Source: Straminergon stramineum (lineage: Eukaryota > Streptophyta > Bryopsida > Hypnales > Calliergonaceae). Taken from it: a stretch of DNA of 64,000 nucleotides. The stretch lies in contig OY987271.1 of the NCBI GenBank assembly GCA_963920665.1, positions 21,021,350-21,085,349 on the forward strand. The letters are read 5' to 3'. The translations under genes were made by a program, and so were the position numbers. Every line of letters starts with the position of its first letter. Position 1 is the first letter of the stretch. Shown one piece after another: positions 46,301 through 60,254 of this stretch. Under the pieces are notes generated by a model. It made no database searches, had not been told where the DNA came from, and worked only from the letters and a program-made list of their open reading frames with translations.

Positions 46301-49116
46301 GTTAAACAGTCGTGAACCACATACACCAGTGTGAAGAATTCAAGTAGAGGTAGCAGCAACAGGTCCCTCTTTACTGACCATGTGAAACTCGCCGAGCCAT
46401 ATGCAGAGCCTTGATTTCAATATTTCCACGTTTCCTAATAACCTCTGGTAGAAGCCACCACAAAAATACAGGCATGTCTGTGAAGTTGAGAAAAATGCGC
46501 GTAATGTTTCTGAACAACCCGTACCTTAATGCTTCTGTAGTGTTCTTGGGCTGCTTCTTTAGCAGTCCACGCTGACCAGAAAGAGGCACCAAGAACCGTC
46601 CCGACGGCCATCAGCCACAAGAATATTTCCGATATGTCCACAACAGGCCGCTTCGGCGAGTACATCAGGACTTTCACTGTAATAACGAAAGCCAATCAAG
46701 AACAAGATAAAAATGTCTTAGCAATCTGACATTGCATCTCCAACAGACTCAAGAAAAAATCGTAAATAGTGGTGGCTCAAAAAGTAAAGACCAAACATAT
46801 ACAGACATTCCAGCTTCCTCGATATGGCTTAAAGTCGATCAGAACTCAGAACTCAGAAAGTGAAATCGAAGTAAAATCTTTACAAAGCAGTTTAAATACT
46901 TCTTCAAAGTAGAACAAGCAAATACAGATCAATCAATAGCCAGAAATATGATAAGGATGCTTCAACAATGTCTATCCACCACACACTAATTCAAGTCTGG
47001 ATCTAATGAAGACATTAATTGATCACATTTGATACCAATACTTCTTCAGCAAAAGTTATCCGCAATCAAAATAAGGGGGTATCTAAACAAGGCACCTGTT
47101 CCATCACGAAGTAAACCAGCCTCCAGGGTATCTCCAGCTGACTGAGGCAACATGATTGACGGGATATGGATATCTAGGAAGGTACCGTTATCTTCGCACA
47201 CCATCTTGTATAGCTCTTCATCAACCAAAAAATAAATGCGACCATTAGCGAATATACGCCGTGTTGTAACTAAGTCTTTTGTATACACTCGAACAATTAA
47301 GTGTATTTTTAAGGACAAATATAACACTTTAGTCAATTCTTCTAGCGAGTAAGAAAAACATTTGCGGAAATTACTAGATACAGTCTAAAGATAACCTCAT
47401 TCACCCTTGAGTTCTGCTTGCAACCACTCAAACAAGAAAATACGTGTGAACTGTCCAAAGCTCCGAATTCAAACTTAATCCATCAAATACTGAAGGGCCG
47501 TGTACCTAATTGAAATGTTACGAGTGACAACAAGTGAAATTTCTCCAAGTACCTTCTTTATCGTTAATAACAATGAGGGCCTTAGCACCCGCTGCTTGTG
47601 CCATTCTTGCCTTCGTTGTGAAGGTGCAATCTCCACGCCGCACCAAAGCCGCACGACCCGTCAGCTGTCACGAAAAGCAAAGTCAGTATCTCTGATGTAA
47701 GACTAAACACATACGAACAAGAACAGCATAAACGAAGAGAAATTCAAAGAATGAATTAATTAATATTGTCGATTCTGATGCTCCTTGGCTCGTCAAATTA
47801 CTCAGAGCCAAGGTGCAGCATGCCAGGGAGTTGAGTGACCAACCGGTAAAACGGACGTGTTGCACGAGTTAGCAGGACTTGGCTCTGCCAAAGAGAGGGC
47901 ATTCTCTTCCACAGCGTTGTGTGGAATACTTTCCCCAAAACGAGCGCTTACGCCCACTAGTTCAGTCGCCTCAATGCCATCCATCCACGTCCGTACTTTC
48001 ACCTGCGAAGCAAAAACGTATCACACCTCCTCGTACTGATCTCTCCTACTAAAAAATTGGATCATTTCCCAATCGGAAGAAACTCCCACGGGTAGTACTA
48101 TTTAGATGATCTGACCAACCTAAAACCGTTCATTGTTGATTTGTGACTAGCAGTAAATGGCCTGTCCACACCTGAATTGCACTGAAATACACGAAAGTGT
48201 GTTACTCTAATTGCAGCTCACGTTGACCTAATCCAGTGGATAACCAGCAAAGATGTTCACCGAGCAACGATTCCATCCTCAAGTACAATTCATCTCTCAA
48301 AACTTCTTCCAATTATAATCAAGAGTCCAATAATAAAGCGGCTACCACAGCAGCACATCATCGTAAAGCAGCGCATGCTAACATGATGCGAAATTGCTAA
48401 ACTCTCAAATCCCCTGAATCTCAACACACCACGAAGACACAAAAGCATCCAAAATATCAAGATTCTCCTAATTCGAATGTCTGTCACACGCACTTCACCA
48501 CAAAAGCTTCGCAGTGCCATTTCACGAAACCCTAACCAAAAGAAAACTCCAGTAGGAAACTAGCACAGACGTTCGTCGATCAATGTTTCCCCCTGTTCCG
48601 TCCCAAACAGCAATTTAGCTCTCAAATTATTCTAATTCTACTCAACAATCCACCTTCGAAACGGCTACCACAACAGCACATCACAGTAACGAAGCGCATC
48701 CTAGTTTGAGTGGGGCTTGCTATTCAAAAGAACTCTCAAATCCACAAACCACAACGTCATAAAACCATCCAAAACATCAAAATTCTCCCATTTCAAGTCA
48801 AGATCCGCGCTCTTCAAGACAGAGATTCCCTCACGAGACCCTAACCCCACGAAAATTCCATTTCTTCAGCCTGAATCCTCCCACCACGTCGTTCAAACTC
48901 CACTCCACTCCATTTCATTCTCTAGACAATTTAACGAGATCCGAGACTCACCAAGACAAAGCTGTTTTCGCAACCAGGCTGCTTCGGCGTGTCCGCGTCG
49001 TCTTGCATGATGTCTCGGTTGCCCCTCCCCAAGCACGGATCGGCCGCCAGAAGCAAAACCAAAAGGGTCCACACCAAAGCCCGATTCCGAGACACCATCG
49101 TCGCACCTGTCATCAT
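43387..49116 (-). CDS. SPPL: Signal peptide peptidase-like (SPPL) intramembrane protease with PA domain
   Basis: Fourteen exons, all GT-AG and phase-consistent: 48952-49116, 47844-48002, 47553-47664, 47096-47215, 46525-46676, 46047-46232, 45724-45758, 45316-45472, 45078-45131, 44852-44944, 44534-44676, 44152-44222, 43797-43880, 43387-43511. They encode 551 residues, close to Arabidopsis SPPL3-SPPL5. Residues 1-30 are a signal peptide ([17 protein letters not shown]). A lumenal protease-associated domain covers about 85-170 ([20 protein letters not shown]). Nine membrane segments follow from about 200. Catalytic Tyr392-Asp393 (AAFVYDIFW) and Gly443-Asp446 (GFGD) are the paired aspartate motifs of GxGD proteases, and the PAL motif is at 500-502. 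Every key residue is intact. Family role: cleavage of type II membrane proteins in the endomembrane system. ATG at 49098 is an alternative start six residues in. Confidence 0.96.
48320..48860 (-). repeat. Tandem duplication inside SPPL intron 1
   Basis: Two diverged units about 310-323 bp apart share CGGCTACCACARCAGCACAT (48339 and 48662), CATCCAAAAYATCAARATTC (48446 and 48766) and CCCTAACC (48530 and 48839). Both lie in the 949-bp first intron, just downstream of the signal-peptide exon. First introns near the start often hold expression-enhancing sequence in plants. That function is not shown here. Confidence 0.7.
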
Positions 49117-51152
49117 CGAAAGTGTCGTGAGATTAAGCTTGTGGATGCCCTAGAGCTTTCTTCCCAGCGCCATTCCTCGCTTCGCAAATTCCAAGCACAG
49201 CATTAAAAAACAACTTCGGCACAGGAAAGGTTCAAAGCTTGTTGTGGCGTCTCTCTCCCTCCCTTCCGTCACGGGTGGTGGTCCTACGTTTTCATAGATC
49301 TATTGTTTGAATCCTCCATGAAAGATCTATATACGTACTAGATTGTTCTCTTACAAGCGACTTCTTTGTACCACACACGCGGCGAGGTCTGTTATCTACC
49401 AATTTCAATTAATTTCGGAAGATAATTTGCCCATTGTGGAAGGGGACCATTCAAAGCTCCGGCTTTCGCCGCAGGTTCGCCTTTTCGGAGGAAGCATTCA
49501 CATTCACAAAGGAGGCGACTTGGTGACTTGGTTCACCATTTACAATTAGGGGAGGCACATCTTCTCCAAGAATGAAATTTCACTGAGACGTCCTCAAGAG
49601 GAAAGAGGAGTCAATTAGGAGCCAAAAATGATGAAGTAGCATGGAGAATGGAAATTGGAGAACGGGATTCATTGGCACATGCAATGCAAAACACAGATGA
49701 AAGTGTACAACGGAGCATAATATACTTCTTCAGCAAAATCTTCTTCACATCCATTAATCACCTTTGGAGGAGAATAATGGACATGGAGAAAATTTTGCTA
49801 TAGAGAGCCAATGGGAAGCTAAGAGGGAGTTGCAATGTCCCCATTCTTTAAAGAATGGGTGTGCAATAAAGAAGGGGTGACTACCCCCAATGGCTCTCAA
49901 AGATATTCTTACACTTCAAATTTTTCCATGAGTAGTTGAAAATCTTAAGGTTTTGAAGTTGTAATATGAATGGTGCAACATGTATTCTATTGAGGGGATA
50001 AATTAATAATCAAATTTTGACATATATTTAATTCAGTCAAATTTCCTGAAAAAACAACTTTTTATCTAGTATGTACTAGTAGATTTTATGAAATTCTTCA
50101 ATCCAAAGAATGAGAATCCCTTAAAGAACTCTAATGCAAGTGTATACAAGTTGCAATAGGTCTCTTGTAATAGATTTATAACATTTTCCAACCAAGACAA
50201 TTAGTTTGTCAAAAAAGATTGTGATTTGAAATTAAAATTAGTTGCAAAAATACCATGAATACCATAAAATATTTACTACAAAGTCATATGAAAAGTAGTT
50301 TGAAAAGTAAACTTCATATACAAATGTTTTGTTGCCATTTTTTAATCTAGATTTTAAAAGTTTTATATGCATTGTTTTCAAGTTTCTATTAAATGATTTC
50401 ATAGTAATTTCAACATCTATTTTTACGTCCCAAGTGCCATAAAATTACAATACAATACAAACTATAATTATATTATAGTGTGTTTCTAATAATTCATTCT
50501 ATATTGATCAAACCTTTTGTTACGATTATCAATGGATTGTTTTTATATTTTAAATATTTTTTCAATTAAAATATTGATTAGTATTATATATTTTTAAATT
50601 ATCCATTAATAAAAATGAAAATATCACTAAAACAATTTATTTTTATTTTTAAATGTGATTCAATTAACTTTTCATTTTCAATCCATTTATATTGTATATT
50701 TTTTTTCCTTCAATGAGGCAATTATTTTCAGTATGTTTTCAACTCTTTTACATTATATATTAGGATAATTGAAATTATGTTTTAATTTTTTAGTATAATT
50801 TTTCATTTGCGACATCCTATATCAAAACAATAAGGAGACATTTTTACAAACAAATGCAAAATACAAATACAAAAGGGCATCCATAGCAACACCTTACACA
50901 ATCTTCCTTCAATTGATCTAAACACTAATAGTCTATGTTCAGACTATCCAAAATCTAGAGCCCTTTTGGTCCGAACTATAAACAATTCATTTCTTCCTTT
51001 CTTGTCTACACTACAAAGGCAAAGGAAAGACAACTTAAAGAATAATTTTTCATAACAAATGACTTATAAACACCAAAATAATTTTACAACCAATGAGATA
51101 AGATTCTACTCCAATTTCTTTTTATTGTATAACAATGTTTAAAGATTTATAT
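49117..51152. other. SPPL upstream region and AT-rich spacer
   Basis: 49117-49560 is GC-richer and should contain the SPPL promoter and leader. A TATATA-like run lies at 49329-49334 (minus-strand promoter possible, not proven). From 49600 to 51150 the sequence becomes strongly AT-rich with no gene or clear repeat. Confidence 0.35.
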
Positions 51153-53261
51153 TCAATCAAAATTGTTGGATAAGATGCGATTGGCTTCAAAATTTAAGGA
51201 CTCTGTTGAAAGCCTAGTAGGAGTACCATATGCCAAAAAGGTCTTTGCTTCACCACGAACCTACAATACCATTCTTATGGCATTAACCAACTGACAAGTG
51301 GTTCAAAAATAACATTACAAAGTAATGTACAATTGTAAATATAATGAATGGTTAGTAGAACCTTGTTGTAAAGAACCCTTGATAAAACATCATTCCAAGC
51401 ATTGCGCTCTTTTGGTGATATCCTCCTCCATCCCAAACGTGGCTCAACACGAACTCTACAATCCAATTTGAGTTTGTTATTCAATTTCAAGAATATCTAT
51501 AGGTAAAAAGAAGAGCCAATGTAAATATAAACAAACTTTCATATTCTACTTTTCAGCATACTATAAACTTACCCTATCAACATAAAATGGATGTTGTTTT
51601 GATGTATTTTTAATAATGCAATAACAGCAGTATTTTGTAAACTTCCTCCTACGCCTTTATCTTCTTTGTTTACACTTCCTTCTATGGGTGACATATCCAC
51701 CATTGTCATTACAGCTATCTTTTGTTGATCTGTAATTACATTTGATGCATCCAGTTGCTCCTTGACATACTTTGAAAGCAATATTTTGTCTTGACATGGT
51801 ACCACTGTTTCAGCGATTACTAAAGTCTTAAGCTCCATAGTTGCCTTCTCATTGATCTTTTGAAGCAATCCACAATCTGTATTTCTGTATGTAGATACAC
51901 AAAATATAATCATGAATTTTCAAAGTTTTCAAACATTTGTAATTGACAATTCATAAAGTTGGATCATCTTCAAATTGAAAAGTTGAAATTTATTCTTGAG
52001 CAAAGAGGTGTAAAAATTGTACTTGAGTCCATCCGACAAAGTTTGGTCTCGAAGAAGGACATGGTGCAAAGGTGATTGTTTGGTCTCCAACCAACCTCCT
52101 CTTGTAGATGGTGCTCCACTAGCTCGGTTGAGGCTATAAATTGTTGAAATGAGAATGGCAAAGAGCATACAAGCAGACATTAATGCAAGTCGAAATAAAT
52201 TCCATGTTAAAAATGATGATAGGGAAGATTCTTGCCCTTGAAAGCTATTTTTTGTTTGGACAAAACTACTACCTCCTTGTTGGACAATTTGGTTAGTTAA
52301 TACCATAATATCTTCCTATACTTCAGTAACCCTTGAATCCTATGATCAAAATTCACTTCTATATTAATTTCTTGCAACTAATTATATGAGACATTTACCA
52401 TATTGCTTATTTTAAAACAAAATCCATATACTGTGTTAAGAAGTTTATAAAAAGGACACAAATAATGTCAAGTTCAACAAATATATAATTTGTCATCGAC
52501 ACTACTTGATTTCATTTTGTGACTATTTTCAAGAAGAATAAATGCAATGTAGAATATAAAAAATTGTGATTAGAAGCATATACAATTTAATGTATAGTAG
52601 CCAAATTTGACATCCCTCCAAATAGAAAAATGTGATAAGCCTCCTTCAAATGTTTAGAAGTGACAACATTATGAAATATTTGAATATTAAATTATGAAGG
52701 ATTATATTTGCCCTTCAATTTCATTGAATCCTCTATGATAATCAATTTCCAATTTAAAATATTCCTACTTGTTGAATTGAATTCACCAAATTCTAACAAT
52801 ATATACAAACGTTTGTAACAAATAATTATACAATTCATGCATTTAAGCATCTTAATATTATATTTTGAAGGTTGTTTTTCAAAATCTTGTATATGATTTA
52901 GGACATTGTTTGAGACTACAAGTTATAAAAACATATTCTAGTAGTTGTTGATTTTCCAATCTTAGTAGGGGAAGTTTTCAAAACCTTTTGGAAAGTATCC
53001 TACAAAGCTCTAATCTGTGTACTCACATTATTGAAGCATTCATTAAGTATTAGCACTAAAAACATTATGAATGCTAAAACAATTGTGCATAAAATAACCT
53101 AAAATCAATTGTTGTACTTTGATTACCTTACAAGGAATTGATACACCTTTTTTAAAACCAAACTTAGGTGTCTCAAGCACTTGACTTTCATAAGCTACTT
53201 TCTTGATGTTTTTTATTTGTAGGATTTGTAGGATCAATATCAAAAGGTAGAAGAATAGCAT
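51153..53261 (-). CDS. Hypothetical five-exon gene, one membrane segment
   Basis: Five minus-strand exons join with GT-AG borders and correct phase: 53127-53261, 52023-52315, 51573-51884, 51362-51455, 51153-51260, giving 313 residues ending in TGA. I do not recognise the protein. It opens with a hydrophobic stretch (MLFFYLLILILQILQI), which may be a signal anchor, though the start is uncertain because an acceptor could lie within that exon. A clear membrane segment follows at about 77-98 (LFRLALMSACMLFAILISTI), then SLNRASGAPSTRGGW. The middle is a soluble acidic region (LLSKYVKEQL, MTMVDMSPIEG). The C terminus is basic (RVEPRLGWRRISPKERNAW). Composition is AT-rich like its surroundings, so a decaying or lineage-specific gene are both possible. 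The main support is that four independent joins all keep frame. Confidence 0.5.
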
Positions 53262-53269
53262 TTGGTAGT

Positions 53270-54106
53270 AAAATCTTGTGACACTATTTCCTTGAAGATG
53301 CTTACCAACTCACTCTAATTGTAAAAATTGCAATGTCAAATCCATTGGCAAGATTCAACATTTTTTTCATCAAATATGCTTTATTTTGGAATAAAATCAA
53401 AGGTAATTAAAAATATTTGTTGATAACATTAAGTTTTTTGTAATATAAAAAATGTGGAGGCAATTCAAAAGACATAAAAACATAACTTCATTGCTATTCC
53501 AAAATACTCAAAAGGAATGAGGTAGAGATTAGGGTTTTATAGGAAGCACCATTCAAGAAAAGAAGAGATGATGACATATATGACAAACAAATCAAGTAGT
53601 CTAATTTGATGTCTCTTTTTCCACAACTATAGCCAAACTTGAATTGAAGATGATGTTGGATTTGAAGTGGAAATCTTAGTGGAAATGGCTAGCTTTTTTT
53701 TTGCCACAACAAGACAAGTTATTATGGGGTCAAATTATGACACATATTATACATACCTCATTCATATGTATTGATAGAAAGGGACCACTATCCACTCAAA
53801 ACCACCATCCATAAGTTGTTCAGAATAGAATAGAAATAAAATGAAAAAAAAGGGTCCAATTATACAAATTTGTTGTATATGGGTACAAATATAGATACAA
53901 ATAAGTGTGGATGTGGATGCATAGGGGTACATATATTGGTATAGATATAGATATATTAGAACTCATGGCCACGAAAAAAAAATCTAGATTTTACATCAAC
54001 ACTGTAGCATATATATTTGCATTTTAGTATTGCATGTATTTTATAGTGTAACATTGTTGATCATGGTATTATTATATCAATATTGTTTTTTAATTCTTTT
54101 ATATTA

Positions 54107-54143
<37 letters not shown>

Positions 54144-56240
54144 TAATGTTTTTAAAGGTATATTTTCAAATTATTATGTTATAATTTTTTTATAAAGTAT
54201 TTAATATTATTAAAAAAATTATGATTATGATTTTTAAAAATCACTCATAAATTATTTATAACCAATTAATTATAAATATGGTCATCAATCATTAATGTAA
54301 TCCTTAATCTATAATATTTTTTTTATGAAGAAACAAATATACAACTATACAACTATTCCTGTGAAAAAATATCCTCCTATCACATACAAACATGGATACA
54401 TATGTGTCTTTTTTTATTATTTCTTGATAAAATCAAAAGTTTTTGCATACAAATACAAATGTAGATATAGTAGTTGATACAAGTGCATATTGTCCTATAT
54501 CTTTTGGTAACAACTTTAGTTGATATTGATATTTGAATTCCTAAATATTGAAAAATAAAAATAAAAAAGTGGGCAAGGATATTGGCTTCAAGTTTGTTAA
54601 TTGAGGCTTTGGTTCATGATTCACTACCCACTCAAAAAGGTGATGCTATTGGTCATCTTGGAAAGAAATCTTTGTGCATGAAATCATAGTTTCTTTTGAA
54701 AAAGAAGTTTTCTTGTTCATTTGGAACTCTTAGAAGTATATGCTAAGTTGAGCTTTTTGGCATGATTTGTTTTTTATGATATATTTTTCTTCATTCAAAT
54801 TCCATTTTTAGTGCATCATGTCTAGACATTGAGTACAAGGTCCTTCAAAATTAAAGTCCCATGATAGATACTTTTGATTTTTTATTAGTAATTCCAAAGA
54901 CTTGTCATATACAAACATCATCTACAGTATGCTTGACCACCTAGTTGTCGTGCTAGTTGTTCTCTCAATCAAACATGATACTAATACAAGATAGTGAATA
55001 TTCCATTATATTGGTCCAATTTTGGCATCAAAATTATGACATAATCTACACATAACTTAAAAATCTAGGATAGATGTAGATTTCATTTTAGCCCGTGCAT
55101 CTTTAGAGCTAAATTAGTGTCTTACTACCAATTTAACCTTTAAAAGAGCTTACAGGTCCAAGGTGAATTTTCAAAGTTAGACCCATTTTTCATAAGGTTT
55201 TGGATTTTAAATGTTGTAAAGCTCATCTAAAGGAATGTCACTCTAATAATCTATTTTTACCCTTTTTACCCTTTTGTAATATTTGTAGCCTTCACAACCT
55301 TTGAAGGTATTTTCTTGAAAGCTCAAAATGCATTCCTTAATTTTTCCTTCTATTTAAATTTTTTTAAATTTAAGCTCAAGAATCATATTATTTTATACCA
55401 TGCTAGATTTTTCTCACTTTAATTTTCATTTCTCCTAAAAATTCATAATATTTTAAGTACCTTTATAAATTTCAATATAATATTTTTAATTATGAAAAAA
55501 TGAACTTAATTTTAAGATATAGATTATTACATGAAAAATTACTGTTTTTTTGAAGTATGGATACAAATGTTGTAAATTATTAAGGTTTGATATAACGTGG
55601 ACATGTTTTGTTCCTTATATATGAAGAAAGTTGGTGTTTAGGGTGGTATCATCATTGCATGGTTTTTTTATTTAACTTGGTCATCCAAATGTCCTATGTG
55701 AAAATTGAAGTTGGCAGAAATTAAGTCACTTTTGTCAAAAAGTCACACATCTCATCTTATGATTGGTTCAAGATGATGTGAACCTTTCAAAAAATCTGAT
55801 CTAAAAAGTCAATTTTGGAACTTCTTTGCCCCCACATACAATAGTTTGTAGAAGACATTTAAAGCAATGCATCATCTATAATTCTACATATTACACAAAG
55901 ACAAGCTTTGCAGAATTAAACAAAGTACAATAAAAAAAAGATGAGTAACTTAACGGTTGGCTATTGAGACCACCATGAAGAGTAAGTTGAAAGGTAGCTG
56001 TACTAGCTATGCCATAAAAACATAGGTAACGAGGGCTATTTTATTTATGTCTTTTAGACTCTATAGACTCTTTTAATATGTTCATGACAAAGTACATGTT
56101 CCATTACATGAAGAAAACACTTTGGTTGCAAGAGTCTCAAGAGGACAACTCCCAGTTGCAACAATTTCACTCCATTCAACTTCCACACCGAGATTGCACA
56201 ATCTCTGACATTTGGCTTACAAGCTGAGGTGTATACTTAG
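53270..56240. other. AT-rich spacer with (AC)n microsatellite
   Basis: Very AT-rich. An (AC)n run lies at 54109-54137. No gene, no ORF above 60 codons and no element ends recognised. Confidence 0.5.
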
Positions 56241-57380
56241 TACCAATGTGATCACTAGAAATTGTTGCGGCTGCGGACCCCTAAGGAGTGGAAGTTTATG
56301 ACACTAAAAGGAGATTTGAGCTCGTCGTCTCGAAATCAAAATTTGACCGGTTCTGAGGGTGAGCTGAACCTAAGATTTGAGGAGGAGGAAGCTGCGATTG
56401 TTGCAATTGGTTGAACTCTGGAGCTGATTGGATATTGGGGGAGTACTTCTATTTGGGTTCACTACGTGTCACAGCGAAAGCCATAAGGTAGACGATACTA
56501 ACATTATGCATATCATTTAAAAGTATTTCAACAGAATTATGTGATTATTAGATGGGAAATCAGTAAAGAGCAAAGAATTTTATATTTGTTGCGCTATATG
56601 TAGGAGAATCTACTGATTGTTAATTGGGAAATCAGTCGATCTGTTGAGATCAAAGTTTAATCACTATGAATGATCGAATTTCTATGCAATTTTTTTAGCG
56701 GGATGGAAGATGGAGATCACTGTGACAACACCCCATTTCATTCAAAAGATCAATGGCTGTAGACATTCAATTAGCCAGCTAGGTCATGCTTATGTACACC
56801 ACTTGCAAATTAATTAAATCAGCTGATAACAGGGTTAATATAATTGGAGATTCCTTAATTATTTAACAATCGCCACACTTGCCTGCTGCTTGAAGTGAGT
56901 ACTTTCCAAATTGCCTCCTTAATCGTGAGTCGATCATACCAGTCTATGAGTGGATACATTTTGTGCAGAGTCTAGTATATGTTCAACTCTGCTGTCAATA
57001 GCGAAGTCTCAAATTTTCACACGGCGTGCACAAAATTCCATCCTTGCAGATTTCAGCTATGAATTGTGGTCTTAACTTAGCCTCTTTCTCGACTGGTAGA
57101 TGACGTTGATCGATGTAATTAATGACACTTTCTGTCGTTTCGATACGGCAATGCGGTCTTTGAATGTGTTGCATGTACGCTCTCTAGCATTCCGAATCAA
57201 TCTCTGCACGTGAATTCAAGACACAACAATTGCCGTAAGGCCGTAACAACTCTGGCCACAAGGACACTGCATTTGGCCACGTACTTCAATTAAAGCCCTT
57301 TAGAGAATCATCGACAGATAGCTCTCATTGAATGAGAAAATGCAATCATTGGTACGTAGCCGAATTCTCGTCTTAGCAGG
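56241..57380. other. GC-richer patch, possible exon remnants
   Basis: Composition rises between two AT-rich deserts. A plus-strand frame near 56270-56417 reads PKEWKFMTLKGDLSSSSRNQ, then an acidic RFEEEEAAIVAIG and a stop. It is coding-like but short, with no recognised domain. The rest (57000-57380) has several stops in all frames. It may be relict gene sequence or a non-coding transcript. Confidence 0.2.
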
Positions 57381-57725
57381 GCTGCCTGGCATTGGATTTG
57401 TATTTGTATGTGTTGGTAATGTTCTAATTGTGTGATCACAATGTAATCTCTATATAATTATACTAATGCAAAACATGATTTCAATGAGGAATTTTGAATT
57501 CTGTACAGGCGGCTGGCAACCATTCAAGAAAGAGGAACTGGGTCACAAGTCAATATTGATCCATTCTTTTATGGTTCAATCTCAATTCTCCCACTAAAGT
57601 TAGTTCCTAAACTGCTATCCTTGTAAATTATACGGAGTACTATCATGGAAGGCCATTGTAAGAAGCACTCTTGTTTCAAACGGGCGTAGTGATTAGGAGT
57701 ACTCTTAAGGTTTTCTAATTTTCTT

Positions 57726-57750
57726 ATATTTATTTATTTATTTATTTATA
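57726..57750. repeat. (TTTA)n microsatellite
   Basis: About six TTTA units directly visible. Confidence 0.9.
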
Positions 57751-57952
57751 GTAAAATACTCAAAGTTAATGTGTTCCAAATTTAAATCTATAAATACTTA
57801 TCTCCAAAAGTTATGCAAAGAAAGAGGATCATGAAAATTTTCATGAAAACACTTGAAAGTTTTTCAATGTTTTCAAAGTAGTAAGAGAATGTTTTAAATT
57901 AAAAATAATTTTTTTCTCACAACTCTTATCTAAAGAATGAGATGGTCAATTT

Positions 57953-58271
57953 CATTAAAATGGCACTATTCCATTGAAATGGTAGGCCATTTCACTATTT
58001 TGGCATTTTTAAGGTTTAGATTGCGCGGTTTTAAATCTAAACTTGTTCTACATGTTAGAAATCTAGACATGTCCTAGATGATTGGAATCTAGATATATCA
58101 TAGATGATTTACACCATGTGATCTGAAATCTACACCAATTCCAAAATTTTGAAATCTATAGGTGTCCTAGATGTCTAAAATCTACATTTGTTTTAGATGT
58201 CCCTTCTACAATTTAGAGTGTGTGGTCTTAAAAATGGCATACGGAATACCACCGTTTTAATGAAATTAACC
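57953..58271. mobile_element. MITE of the AATTTCRTTAAATTGGCA family, long copy
   Basis: Left GGTCAATTTCATTAAAATGG, right ACCACCGTTTTAATGAAATT then AACC: inverted repeats. It is twice the length of the bHLH-associated copies because of internal TCTAGAT/GAAATCTA-type repetition (CTAGACATGTCCTAGATG and similar). Non-coding. Confidence 0.65.
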
Positions 58272-60120
58272 ATTGAGATAGTTGTGCATAGAAAACAATC
58301 ACAAATATTTTTTCTCTTCTACAATTGCATATCCAAGAACAACTACCTTGTGGATGTCACAACATAGATAATTAATTATTTTTTGAAAACTATTGTACAT
58401 AGAAGTGTAAGTCTAGTTAATTAAAGAACATCTAATTTCAAATTTAGATTCAAATAGTACCTAATTTCAAGTTTCAAATAGCCATATAAACCCAATAATA
58501 ACAAAAAGAGACATTTGAACAGGGGCTATATATAAATAAATAAAAACAAATAATGAAAATATGAATTATTGTGAAAAAGCTTTAGAATAGTTCCGTGTAA
58601 TTTTGTTATGAATCTGAGATCCATTAGAAGGATGGTATCAAAGTTGTAACTAAAGAACCCACACCTCTCAAGACATGAGCCAAAATGAAAATGAATGTCT
58701 CTTGGGATGACCCAAATCATAGAAGATCATATTGTCTACTTTGAGGTTATACAAAATAACCACTTACTTTTTTAGGAGAGTTTATGTACTACACCCTTGT
58801 TCACTTTGTATTCAAAAAATATAATCATGCACACTTCTTTGCATTTGTTGCTATTTTTGTCTAGGACAATACTTAACCCTTAAAGCTACTTGTTGTGGAT
58901 TTGTGAGTCAAATATTAACTAAACTATTATACTTGAGGTTTGAGGTTCAAAACGGATGATTTCTTTTTTATAGTTTTTTCAAATCTATTATGAATTTTTG
59001 TAGTATGGATTTTATAAGAATTTTTTATAGGAAGTTAGTTTCATGCATGTGAAATATGATTAGAAATGGAAAGATTTGTGAAATATTTATGCCTCATTTC
59101 ATGTTAGATATAGTGATTCACCAAAAATTTCAAATATTTTAGTCTAAATGTGATCTTTAAAAAAAAAATTCAAAAACAAAGCAACCAAAAATTCTCCAAA
59201 ATCCTTATATTTGAAGTATCACATTTCAAGTCATCACAAAAAGTTTCATCCACAAATTTTTAATATCTTATTTATAATTGAATTAAAAATTAATTTAAAT
59301 TTCAAATTTCAAATTTTATACAAAATGTTGATGACAACAATTGTAGATCTAAACATATGGATAGAATCTAAAATTTATAATGTACAACTTTTATTTGTGC
59401 ATGCATCAAGTTAAAAATAACCCTTTTGGCAATTGTAGTTTATAATGTATCTTTGCAAAATTGATGAATTTAAAGAGGGGTTAGGATGTTTGGGGGGGGT
59501 GGGGGTGGGTAACAAGTTTTGTTTATGAACAATCCCTTGGTCAATTAGGATGGGCTTAGAGGAATGTGTGGAAGACCTCTTCTAGCATTGAGGAGGGCAC
59601 AAGTTCCACAACCTAAGATGATGTAGGGCCTTGCTTTAAATTATTCTCCAACTCACCTAAACTTGTTTTGCCTTTTTTATAACTCAAAACAAATCTAAGA
59701 TAAATTGAAGGTTTCTTTCCACTTTGAAAAATTCTTTATAGTTGACTCTATTCTATCATGATTTTAAATTCAAAAATTGGTATGCAATTAGACTAAAGTT
59801 GTAAAAGCATCATTATGATATAATAACAATAACCCTTTAAAGTCTTGATCCAACACTGATTTCAAAGAGCATTATAATATGTTTGATGAAGTCCGTATTA
59901 TGGATGGTGGATGATGAAAAATTATTGTAATAACTTTGAAATAACATGCACTATGAGATGGTATGATTTCCATTGTTTGATTGTACTTATTTTGGAAAAT
60001 CATGTTCTCGGTCCCACTTTTTGAACTAAGAATGAAACTTGATGTAAATCAGTTTTATTCATTTTAAGGAAATCACAATGTCTTCTCCGTCTAGAAAATA
60101 CAAACTATACAATTGATAGT
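58272..60120. other. AT-rich spacer, no gene found
   Basis: Frames at 58526-58720 (minus) and 59211-59414 (plus) are open by chance and have no domain. A G-rich GGGGGGGGTGGGGGTGGG run at 59491-59508 is notable in this AT-rich setting. Confidence 0.4.
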
Positions 60121-60254
60121 CATTTAGCACAGGAACCAAGAGAAATTTGGATGGATGAAAACTGTCAATGTACGTGCAGTGAAGAGAATGATGATCATGA
60201 TTTGGATCTGCAGATCATCAACTAACTTATGTGGACGCAAACCTTTCAAAAGGG

